Source of the DNA: an uncultured Anaerotruncus sp.
GTDB lineage: Bacteria; Bacillota; Clostridia; Oscillospirales; Ruminococcaceae
DNA length: 20,847 bases
Assembly: GCA_910586875.1 (NCBI GenBank)
Contig: CAJUJI010000033.1
Span: 1 to 20,847 of the forward strand
Reading direction: 5' to 3'
Position 1 is the stretch's first letter. Each line of letters starts with the position of its first letter. Position numbers and translations under genes: made by a program. The notes below the pieces were generated by a model that was not told the DNA's origin, searched no databases, and saw only the letters and a list, made by a program, of their open reading frames with translations. Below are positions 14,252-20,847 of this stretch, piece after piece.

Positions 14252-15229
14252 CTAATTACACAATCGGATCTGCTGCCGCCAAACCAAAGGATAGGAGGCC
14301 AGCCGGTTCCCGCTCAAATTCTCCCGATGCAGGTCAACACAGCTGATTTGTCTATTCTCATAGGTGGTATAATAATACAATCCTTTATCCGTATTACAAC
14401 AGGATGTATAAAGTGTCACCATATATTCACGATTCTCCGCCTGCACACAGCCGCGCGGTTGCTTGACAACATCCATGACATGAAAAAACTGGCTGATACT
14501 CTCCGACTCTGATTCTCCTGAAACCGAATTCAGCAGCACAAAAGCCGCTCTGGCAAAGCGAGACGCCGAAGAAAAATCCCCTGGCAGCCCCAAAGCGCCC
14601 ATTCCACAGCTATCGCATTCCAGTTTGAGCGCATTGGAAAAGCGGTTGCATGGCGTTTCTCTGGACAGTCCGATATAATTATTTAAATTGGATAGCTGTG
14701 TACCAAATTGTGGGTTATTCGCCAGAATGCCAACCGGATTTTCATAAACATTCAATCCACTGCACACCGGCTCGACGGTGATCGACTGCTCACGGTCAGA
14801 AATCAGCCAATGCATCGAGGTGAGTGGAACCGATGGATGAAATTCCATCTTTATGACATTCATCCGTTTGAGCAGGATGCGCGCTTCCTCCACATTGGCA
14901 CACTGGCCCAGAATCCAGGGAATAAACTCGAACGGCGCGATGTTGTCCATCCCTTCCTCTATCTGCTTATATTCGGCATTCTGCGGAAAGTTTAGTCCTG
15001 CAATGCTCAATCCCATTTCATTGGTTGCATCGTAATAAAGCGGATATAGCTCCGCTACCGTGGCCATTCCGATCATGGCATAGTGCAGCTTTAAATCCCG
15101 CACCTTGCGAAAGCGCAGCGGAAAATTCCGCGGAGTAACCGTCACCGACATCGCATAATACGCATGTTCCAAATCAAGTGTGCGCCCAAAATAGTGGCAG
15201 TGTGTTTTATAATTTGCTGCTGTACACAT
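14252..15229 (-). CDS. choloylglycine hydrolase family protein (bile salt hydrolase or penicillin V acylase)
   Basis: This 325-residue Ntn-hydrolase family member should cleave the amide bond of conjugated bile acids or a related linear amide. Its N-terminus is MCTAANY, so Met removal exposes the nucleophile Cys2. Other active-site positions are visible: FGRTLD (Arg16, Asp19), GLNFP (Asn80), ILANNPQF (Asn171/172) and PGDFSSASRF (Arg224). The length matches bile salt hydrolases. The MEFHPSVPLTSMHWLISD and NLNNYIGLS segments also fit that group, so I favour bile acids over penicillin V as substrate. No signal peptide, so cytosolic. GGAGG stands about 10 bases before the ATG. It appears monocistronic. 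Confidence 0.88.
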   Translation of the reverse strand: MCTAANYKTHCHYFGRTLDLEHAYYAMSVTVTPRNFPLRFRKVRDLKLHYAMIGMATVAELYPLYYDATNEMGLSIAGLNFPQNAEYKQIEEGMDNIAPFEFIPWILGQCANVEEARILLKRMNVIKMEFHPSVPLTSMHWLISDREQSITVEPVCSGLNVYENPVGILANNPQFGTQLSNLNNYIGLSRETPCNRFSNALKLECDSCGMGALGLPGDFSSASRFARAAFVLLNSVSGESESESISQFFHVMDVVKQPRGCVQAENREYMVTLYTSCCNTDKGLYYYTTYENRQISCVDLHRENLSGNRLASYPLVWRQQIRLCN

Positions 15230-15393
15230 TTTTAAAGAGCCTCCATTAAACTAACATCAGGAATTGCAACCTCTCTTTATTACATATGCAGTTTCCCTTT
15301 TTAATATCGTCAAATACTCAAAAATTATCGAAGGAGAAGCGGCTGCATTGGTATCTGACACGCTTTTTTATTCGTATCGCTAGCTTACCCATA
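15230..15393 (-). promoter_or_regulatory. region upstream of the choloylglycine hydrolase gene
   Basis: No gene is seen here. On the minus strand TTGACG occurs near 15320, but I find no well-spaced -10 box downstream of it, so the promoter of the hydrolase gene remains unresolved. Confidence 0.3.
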
Positions 15394-15429
15394 CAAAAGG
15401 CGCTGTATCCTTCAATGGACACAGCGCCT
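15394..15429 (-). terminator. terminator of the DUF1385 gene
   Basis: On the minus strand AGGCGCTGTGTCC pairs with GGATACAGCGCCT (13 positions, one mismatch, 6-base loop), followed by TTTTGTAT. It lies about 30 bases after the DUF1385 stop codon. Confidence 0.82.
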
Positions 15430-15460
15430 AAAAGATTCTTTCTTCCCAAAAAAAGCCCTA

Positions 15461-16396
15461 TCATCTGCCAAATTCATCGCCGCCATTTTCCGGAATGCAA
15501 GGCTTCATGGCTGCAATTGCAACCTCTAACTGGCTTTCGTCCGGCTCAAAAGTGGTCAAATGTTGGAGCCACAGCCCCGGTGCGGAAATGATACGGGTCA
15601 ATAGATTATCATGCCTTCCGGCAAACCGGATCAGCTCATAGGCCAACCCGATCACCAATGGGAGCAGCACAATTTTCAACGCTACCCGCACCCAAATGCT
15701 GCTCCAGGTTACCAAAGAGAAGATCAAAATAGAAATCACAATTACAATCAGCATAAAGCTGGTGCCGCAGCGCGGATGAAAACGTGTGTATTCCCTTGCA
15801 TTCTCAGGGAGCAGCTCGGCGCCCGCCTCATAGCAAGCGATGGTTTTATGCTCCGCCCCATGGTATTGGAACACCCGCTGGATATCCTTCATACGCGTCA
15901 CCACATACAAATACAGCACAAAAATGCCAATTTTAATCAGCCCTTCCACCGCTGATAGCGCCATATTGGAAGCATGGAATGCGCCGCCTATCCACTTGAC
16001 AATTGCAGCCGGCAGCAGCATAAACAGCCCCACTGAAATCACCGCTGCGAGCACCGTCACAATCGCGCTAAACAGCCATGTAACCTTGTCCCCCAGATGT
16101 TCCTCCAGCCACCTGTCAAATTTGGAAGGTTCCTCCTCCTGGGCCAGACCAGAAATTTCCGCCGATTTCATCAAGCATTTGTAGCCGGTCGCCAGAGAGG
16201 AAAACAAATTAAAAATGCCGCGCACAATCGGCAGCTTGGTATACCATCTTTGCTTACCGGTTTCCCAGGTTTCCACCTCGATACTTCCGTCCGGCTTGCG
16301 AATTGCCATCGCGGACGTTTCAGGCCCGCGCATCATAACCCCTTCAATCAGCGCTTGTCCTCCGATAGAGGTTTTTTTGATTGGTTGCTTTGTCAA
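15461..16396 (-). CDS. DUF1385 membrane protein, YqhQ-like
   Basis: This 311-residue protein shows the DUF1385/YqhQ signatures: SIGGQALIEGVMMRGPE near the N-terminus, YHGAEHKTIACYEAG, and FHPRCGTSFM. Four to five hydrophobic segments make it an integral membrane protein. The conserved His, Glu and Cys residues suggest a metal site, which is inference. I choose a TTG start at 16396 (LTKQPIKKTSIGGQ) because AGGTG is close upstream and the previous gene stops only 8 bases before. A longer ATG start at 16459 would overlap that gene by about 55 bases and add 21 residues with no family match. Family function is unresolved. In other clostridia the gene often precedes prmC/prfA, which are absent here. 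Confidence 0.87.
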   Translation of the reverse strand: MTKQPIKKTSIGGQALIEGVMMRGPETSAMAIRKPDGSIEVETWETGKQRWYTKLPIVRGIFNLFSSLATGYKCLMKSAEISGLAQEEEPSKFDRWLEEHLGDKVTWLFSAIVTVLAAVISVGLFMLLPAAIVKWIGGAFHASNMALSAVEGLIKIGIFVLYLYVVTRMKDIQRVFQYHGAEHKTIACYEAGAELLPENAREYTRFHPRCGTSFMLIVIVISILIFSLVTWSSIWVRVALKIVLLPLVIGLAYELIRFAGRHDNLLTRIISAPGLWLQHLTTFEPDESQLEVAIAAMKPCIPENGGDEFGR

Positions 16397-16404
16397 AGAA
16401 TCAC

Positions 16405-16998
16405 CTATTTCCCCGTCCCTAGCGGCGGTATTTTCTCTATATTTTTCGGCTGCATACACGCAATCTCCACTGCCCAGCGATAAAACTGTTCCAGCCCCTC
16501 ACCGGTATACGCGGCCTTTGTCCCTGGCAGAATCCCCTGTGCTGCCCAAATCAGATCGGTAAACCCTAAGTAACACCATTCCCACAAAAGCGCGTTATAT
16601 GGCAGCATAAAGCTCATAATGCCCATTCGTATCTGATCACACTGCAACCGGCTGATGCCCACCTGCTCCAACATCCGATAATCACATTCCTGCACCTGCA
16701 AAGGCAGCTCGGTATCTAAAAATTCGTCCAAGATGAATGACCAGTTATCCCGCCACTCCACCAGCGCAATCTGATGCGTTCTGCAAAAATCCAGCAGTGC
16801 CTCGCGGTATTCCGCCCTCACCGGCAGCAGCCGTTTCTGCTTCGTCAGGATGGTAGGTGGAACAAAATTGGTGATACAGCAGTCGATCTCCGACGCAGAA
16901 ATCCGGTCTGCGCCAGCAAATTCCGGAAAGCACAGAACATCCGTGTGACATAAAATTGCATCCTGCAAAAAAGCCTGCCTCGCTTTTTCCTGTTCCAT
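16405..16998 (-). CDS. unrecognised 197-residue protein
   Basis: I do not recognise this family. The gene has a good ribosome site (AGGGGAG), its own promoter 50-80 bases upstream and tight coupling to DUF1385, so it is real. The protein has no signal peptide. Its N-terminal half is mixed, with Cys-Cys at about 39-40 and a PVRAEYREALLDFCRTHQ helix near 79-96. The C-terminal half is rich in Trp, Tyr and Met (MGIMSFMLPYNALLWEWCY, WAAQGILPGTKAAYTGEG), reading like a buried helical core rather than clear membrane spans. It ends in IEKIPPLGTGK. No catalytic motif is evident and no function can be given. Confidence 0.75.
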   Translation of the reverse strand: MEQEKARQAFLQDAILCHTDVLCFPEFAGADRISASEIDCCITNFVPPTILTKQKRLLPVRAEYREALLDFCRTHQIALVEWRDNWSFILDEFLDTELPLQVQECDYRMLEQVGISRLQCDQIRMGIMSFMLPYNALLWEWCYLGFTDLIWAAQGILPGTKAAYTGEGLEQFYRWAVEIACMQPKNIEKIPPLGTGK

Positions 16999-17051
16999 GG
17001 AATCTCCCCTTTATTCCCGCCGAAAACAACCCTGCTGCTGTGCTTGACTCT

Positions 17052-17080
17052 ATTATATGCAGAAAATATGAACAAATCAA
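17052..17080 (-). promoter_or_regulatory. promoter of the unknown-protein/DUF1385 unit
   Basis: On the minus strand TTGATT (17080-17075) and a perfect TATAAT (17057-17052) are 17 bp apart, in the 92-base gap after the histidine kinase gene. It separates this unit from the two-component operon. Confidence 0.65.
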
Positions 17081-17090
17081 CAGCGCCCTG

Positions 17091-18494
17091 CTATTCAGAC
17101 GGCAGCAGAATGGTAACCCGCGTGCCAACCCCTTCCTGAGAGGTAATTTCCAGGCTGCCGCCGTGCATAGAGATAATTTCATCCGCAACCGCAAGTCCAA
17201 TGCCTGAGCCTCGGCGGGTAGAATTTGCCTTAAAAAACTTTTCCTTGATACGCGGCAGATCGCTCTCTTTAATTCCACAGCCGGTATCCGAAATAGCAAT
17301 ACAAATATGTGCATCGGTTGCGCTGGCGCGGACGGTCACGGTATCGCCTACATCGGAGTATTTCAGCGCATTGTCGATGATGTTCACAAACACCTGCCGC
17401 AGCCGGTTGCGGTCTCCATAAAAGGTGGCGATCAAATCCGGCTCCTCATAAATCAACCGCTTTTGTTCATGCTTTGCGCGCTCCTCAAACATCATAACCG
17501 CGTCTGAGAGCTCTGCGATGATGTCCATTCTGCTTTTATTCAATTGCATCCGCCCGCTTTGCAGCCGGCTAAAATCCAAGAGCTCCTCCACCATCTGCGC
17601 CAAACGCTCGGTTTCGCTGTTGATCACCCGCATCCCCTTGCCCAGCAGCTCTGAATCCACCTCGTCGTGCATGTCGGTCAGCGTTTCAGCCCAGCCCTTG
17701 ATCGCAGTGAGCGGGGTGCGCAGCTCATGCGACACCGAGGAAATAAAATCATTTTTCATCTTCTCGTTCGCAGAAAGCTCCTCCGCCATGTAGTTGATGG
17801 TGTCACAAAGGTCGCCTATTTCATCATCATTTTTCTTGTAAAGACGGGCATTAAAGTCGCCCTGTGCAATTTTGCGGGCGGTTTCGCTCACCTTGCCGAC
17901 AGGATTCACGATAGAATTGATAAAATAAGAGCTGGAAAACATCACAAAAAAGATAATCGCAATTCCCACCAGCGCCAGCACCAAGATACAAAGAATAATC
18001 TGGTGATCGATGGCGTCCAGCGACACCGCAAAACGCATCGCCGCAAACTGGCTGCTCTCGCTGACCGGCGAAACCATCGTAATCGCCATGATTTTTTCGC
18101 CGTTTACCACCTCGGTCATATAGCCGTAACCATCGGTAGACTGGATCGCTTGACGAAAATCAGGCATATAAACCTGGCCGCTCACCTGAAAGCCGCTGGA
18201 GGTGAAAATTACATTTCCATCCAAATCGACTGCCATCAATTCCATGCGGTCACGCTGTTCAAAGTTTTCCACCATACTGCGCACCTGCGCTGCAAAGAGG
18301 GTAGAGCTATCCTCCGAGTAGGCGGTCAGCTGTGCATTGACAACACTCGCCTGTGCCATCATCGCAGTGCGCACATTGTTGTAATAGAATGCGCGAATGC
18401 CCAATGAAAAGCCGATTTCCAACGCCACGAGAATCACAAAAATCACGCCCAGGTTGTTAAACAGCCAACGCTTTGTAATTTTTTTTACCGCCAT
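17091..18494 (-). CDS. sensor histidine kinase (HAMP, HisKA, HATPase_c)
   Basis: This 467-residue membrane kinase senses an external signal and phosphorylates the partner regulator encoded upstream. Membrane helix 1 is at about 12-34, an extracytoplasmic sensor domain of about 130 residues follows, and helix 2 is at about 166-188. HAMP is at about 190-243. HisKA has SSVSHELRTPLTAIKG with phospho-acceptor His256. HATPase_c shows NIIDNALKYSD (N box), DTGCGI (G1), KFFKAN (F box) and GSGIGLAV (G2). All key residues are intact. I chose the ATG at 18494 because AAAGGAGG lies 6-7 bases upstream; twelve more codons are open without support. A 108-base gap separates it from the regulator stop. Confidence 0.94.
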   Translation of the reverse strand: MAVKKITKRWLFNNLGVIFVILVALEIGFSLGIRAFYYNNVRTAMMAQASVVNAQLTAYSEDSSTLFAAQVRSMVENFEQRDRMELMAVDLDGNVIFTSSGFQVSGQVYMPDFRQAIQSTDGYGYMTEVVNGEKIMAITMVSPVSESSQFAAMRFAVSLDAIDHQIILCILVLALVGIAIIFFVMFSSSYFINSIVNPVGKVSETARKIAQGDFNARLYKKNDDEIGDLCDTINYMAEELSANEKMKNDFISSVSHELRTPLTAIKGWAETLTDMHDEVDSELLGKGMRVINSETERLAQMVEELLDFSRLQSGRMQLNKSRMDIIAELSDAVMMFEERAKHEQKRLIYEEPDLIATFYGDRNRLRQVFVNIIDNALKYSDVGDTVTVRASATDAHICIAISDTGCGIKESDLPRIKEKFFKANSTRRGSGIGLAVADEIISMHGGSLEITSQEGVGTRVTILLPSE

Positions 18495-18602
18495 TGGAGA
18501 CCTCCTTTCCTGGCGCAAGGATTGGGTCACTGCATTGCCCGCGCAGACGCTTTGTCACCTAGCAGTAGCTGTATGACGCCGGAAAACGAGAACGCACGCG
18601 CA

Positions 18603-19307
18603 TCACTGCACCCATTTATAGCCGAATCCCCAGACGGTCAGGAGATATTGCGGGCTGGACGGCTCATCCTCCAGCTTCATACGCAGCCGGCGCACGTTGA
18701 CATCTACAATTTTGATGTCTCCAAAATATCCCTCGCCCCAAACCTTGTTGAGGATGTCCTGCCTGCCTAACGCGGTATTGGGATTGTTAAAAAAGAACTC
18801 CAAAATTTGGTATTCCACCTGTGTCAGCTCCAGCGGCCTGCCATTTTTGGAGACCGTCCGGCTTTTGAGATTCAGCACAAACGGACCAGATTTGAGTTCG
18901 TTCACCGGCTTCTCCTGCACCCGCTCGGCGGCCATCGCCACCCGCCGGTAAATTGCATCTACCCGCGCAACCAGCTCGGATGGGGAAAACGGTTTTGTCA
19001 CATAATCATCCGCGCCAATCATCAGCCCATTGACCTTGTCCATCTCCTGACTCTTGGCGGTCAGCATGATAATCCCAATCTCGCTGTTTTTCTCTCGAAT
19101 ACGCCGGCACAGCTCAAAGCCGTCTATGCCCGGCATCATAACATCTAATACCGCTACATCAAAATAAGCGGGGTTATGCTCGAAAATCTCCAAGGCGGCC
19201 TCACCATTTGGAACATCTACCACCTCATATCCAGACCGCTTTAGATTGATGACCTCAAAATCGCGGATCACATCCTCGTCCTCCACCACCAGAATACGTT
19301 TATTCAT
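18603..19307 (-). CDS. OmpR/PhoB-type response regulator
   Basis: This 234-residue regulator has an N-terminal receiver domain: acidic pocket VVEDED (residues 7-12), phospho-acceptor Asp55 in VLDVMMPG, Thr83 and Lys105 in TKPF. A C-terminal winged-helix DNA-binding domain follows, with LTQVEYQILEFF, DVNVRRLRMKLE and the final GFGYKW. It is expected to be phosphorylated by the kinase encoded just downstream and to bind direct repeats at target promoters. GGGAGG precedes the ATG. It starts 15 bases after the lipoprotein gene, so the three genes form one operon read leftwards. Confidence 0.95.
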   Translation of the reverse strand: MNKRILVVEDEDVIRDFEVINLKRSGYEVVDVPNGEAALEIFEHNPAYFDVAVLDVMMPGIDGFELCRRIREKNSEIGIIMLTAKSQEMDKVNGLMIGADDYVTKPFSPSELVARVDAIYRRVAMAAERVQEKPVNELKSGPFVLNLKSRTVSKNGRPLELTQVEYQILEFFFNNPNTALGRQDILNKVWGEGYFGDIKIVDVNVRRLRMKLEDEPSSPQYLLTVWGFGYKWVQ

Positions 19308-19322
19308 GCTGCAAACCTCCCA

Positions 19323-20741
19323 TCAAATCAACGAAAATAGCTGTCTGGTCAGCGTCGCCGCGCTAATCGCAAGCTCACTTCTGACCTGCTCGGGCACATA
19401 CCCGTAATAGGTGAACATCCCTCGTTCTGTAATCTTTACATAGCTTTCCAAAAATTTATCCTGGTAATCCTTTTTGGAAACCACCCGAATGCGCGCCAGC
19501 TCGCCAGACAAATCCTCCAGCGGATGGGAGGCATTCTCATGATACTCCAAAAACTTCCATTCCCCATTTTCAATCTGTGTGACCACTGTCACCCTGTCAA
19601 TCCAGTTTTCAGGGAACTCCACCCGATAACCACCGACCCGATTGATCGCGGCGGCAAACACCCGCTTTAAAAAATCGCCGTTGAGCTGGTTATATTCGGT
19701 GAGGTAAAGGCGCTCCGCCTCGGTTTCGTTGCGATAACCAGGCATCAGCCGCGCGGTCGGAATTTCAATGACCAGATCGCTGTTAATATCAGCGCAAACC
19801 GGCGCAGGCGAGTCATCCTCCCGATTCGCCGTATTCTGGCGCGCCCCCTGGTCATACAGCGACAGCAGTTCCTTTGGCTCGCTGCCGTCCTCCGGCACCG
19901 AAAGCGGACTATCCATGTCTTGGGTGACAATCGGCACCAGTTGGTCATGCTCCATCGAAAACACCTCGGTTACCAATACATCCCCCATCACTAGCTCATC
20001 AATGAATACGCCACGCTGTGGGGTTTCGGTTGAAACGCGCCCCGCAATCACCCCTGCAAAACGAATAATCGAGTCCGAAAGGCGGTGTGTATCGGTGATA
20101 CTCGCATGATCATCCTGTTGGGTCACCAGCTTGATTGTCGCTGTACTGCTGCTATTGTTCAGCAAAATGATGTCATCTTGACCATCACGGTCGATGTCGT
20201 CAATCAGATATTCCTGAAATACCGTCTCCTGTTGGGTGCCATTCAGCAGCGTTTTCAGCTCCCCATTTTCATAAACATAAATCCCTAATGTTATCCGGTC
20301 ATCATCCGGATTTCCCCAGCCGATAACAATATTATCCGAATCGGTATCGACCACCCGCGCAAATGCAACAAATTCTACGTCCTGGTCCGCTCCCGCCAGT
20401 TCATAAGGCGGCGCTCCCCATTTGCCCTTCTCGTCACGGTCAAGCAGGCAGACCCGCGTATAAGGATCATTTTCTGTGCAGTAAAATGCCAGCGCTTCCT
20501 CTTCGTTGTCGCCGTCAATATCGTGGAATACAAACGCAGATCGATAATCGCCGCTTTTGGGATATTTCAGCACCGGCTTGGAAACAACTGCCGCCGATAA
20601 CGCATCCTCAATTTCCTTTTGCTCGGGCGATAAGCGTGGCGGACTCATCAGATTTTCCGGCATGGGATTGAAGCCGGAGCAACCAGACAGTACCATGCAA
20701 ATCACGATCAGAATGACCGCCCACCTGTATTTTGCCAGCAT
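19323..20741 (-). CDS. lipoprotein with DxDxDG calcium-type repeats (FG-GAP/VCBS-like)
   Basis: This 472-residue protein has a signal peptide with lipobox VLSG-C (Cys21), so it should be anchored on the outer face of the membrane. Two Asp-rich loops typical of FG-GAP/VCBS-type or EF-hand-like calcium sites are present: HDIDGDNEEEALAF (about 73-86) and DDIDRDGQDDIILL (about 181-194), each followed by a hydrophobic strand. That suggests a beta-propeller-like N-terminal half. The C-terminal half (about 300-472) has no motif I know. AGAGGG lies 7 bases before the ATG. It is the first visible gene of the operon with the response regulator and kinase, so a role in sensing or as an output of that system is inferred. 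Confidence 0.82.
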   Translation of the reverse strand: MLAKYRWAVILIVICMVLSGCSGFNPMPENLMSPPRLSPEQKEIEDALSAAVVSKPVLKYPKSGDYRSAFVFHDIDGDNEEEALAFYCTENDPYTRVCLLDRDEKGKWGAPPYELAGADQDVEFVAFARVVDTDSDNIVIGWGNPDDDRITLGIYVYENGELKTLLNGTQQETVFQEYLIDDIDRDGQDDIILLNNSSSTATIKLVTQQDDHASITDTHRLSDSIIRFAGVIAGRVSTETPQRGVFIDELVMGDVLVTEVFSMEHDQLVPIVTQDMDSPLSVPEDGSEPKELLSLYDQGARQNTANREDDSPAPVCADINSDLVIEIPTARLMPGYRNETEAERLYLTEYNQLNGDFLKRVFAAAINRVGGYRVEFPENWIDRVTVVTQIENGEWKFLEYHENASHPLEDLSGELARIRVVSKKDYQDKFLESYVKITERGMFTYYGYVPEQVRSELAISAATLTRQLFSLI

Positions 20742-20773
20742 CCCAAACCCTCTTTCTAAAACTTACAAAATCC

Positions 20774-20847
20774 CCCACGCCGCAACACGCATCAAACCTC
20801 TCGCTACCATTCCCCGCGCCGCAGCGCGCATCAAGCCTCTCGCCACC
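20774..20847. repeat. two-copy 39-bp tandem repeat, cut by the window edge
   Basis: A unit at 20774-20812 recurs at 20813-20847 with 30 of 35 comparable bases identical; all five differences are transitions. On the minus strand one frame is open and reads VARGLMRAAARGM then VARGLMRVAAWGI, followed by Leu and a stop at 20763-20765. It may be the end of a gene entering from the right or an intergenic repeat. Confidence 0.75.

Noticed and set aside
16745..17314. 189-codon minus-strand open frame spanning the kinase end and the unknown gene
   Set aside because: It overlaps the C-terminal kinase domain and half of the 197-residue gene in another frame and has no ribosome site.
17667..18407. 246-codon plus-strand open frame antisense to the histidine kinase
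   Set aside because: The product is His/Arg-rich with no known pattern, and the opposite strand encodes a full kinase with all motifs.

Overview
The window looks like chromosomal DNA from an anaerobic, low-to-moderate-GC Firmicute, most likely a gut Clostridium relative (Oscillospiraceae/Ruminococcaceae-like). The evidence is Bacillus-type AGGAGG ribosome sites before nearly every gene, sigma-A promoters with exact 17-bp spacers, sigma-54 next to an ExoA-type nuclease, a bile-salt-hydrolase-family enzyme, and lipoproteins with clostridial lipoboxes. The genus assignment is inference. No rRNA, tRNA, CRISPR array, transposase or phage gene was seen.

Layout, left to right. A TTGACA promoter with a palindrome over its -10 box leads into an orphan RmlD-type sugar-nucleotide reductase. 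A Bax-inhibitor-1 family membrane protein follows, with its own promoter and a strong terminator. A minus-strand block follows (read right to left): a MnmM/YtqB-type tRNA methyltransferase, a TIM-barrel sugar isomerase/epimerase-like protein, a MIF-like tautomerase, a small Cdd1-type helix-hairpin-helix protein, a GNAT acetyltransferase and a DUF362 ferredoxin-type protein. A short MGMT-type alkyltransferase diverges from mnmM.

The centre is a plus-strand polyamine ABC transporter operon: a 53-codon small protein, then potA, potB, potC and potD, tightly spaced or overlapping. The PotD lipoprotein carries an odd segment just after its lipid cysteine that closely resembles the Na+-binding motif of oxaloacetate decarboxylase beta subunits.

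The right half is all minus strand. From the right edge it reads: a DxDxDG-containing lipoprotein, a PhoB-type response regulator and a sensor histidine kinase (one operon); an unrecognised 197-residue protein plus a DUF1385/YqhQ membrane protein (own promoter, terminator after); a choloylglycine hydrolase; a patatin-like lipase; rpoN; and exoA. A two-copy 39-bp tandem repeat sits at the extreme right edge.

Most of the window is ordinary housekeeping and accessory content. I did not find a convincing new multi-gene system. The observations most worth checking are the decarboxylase-like motif in PotD, the 53-residue protein at the head of the pot operon, a related operator-like sequence shared by the rmlD and pot promoters, a MerR-like spacer palindrome before the GNAT gene, the unrecognised 197-residue gene, the lipoprotein/two-component cluster and the edge repeat.
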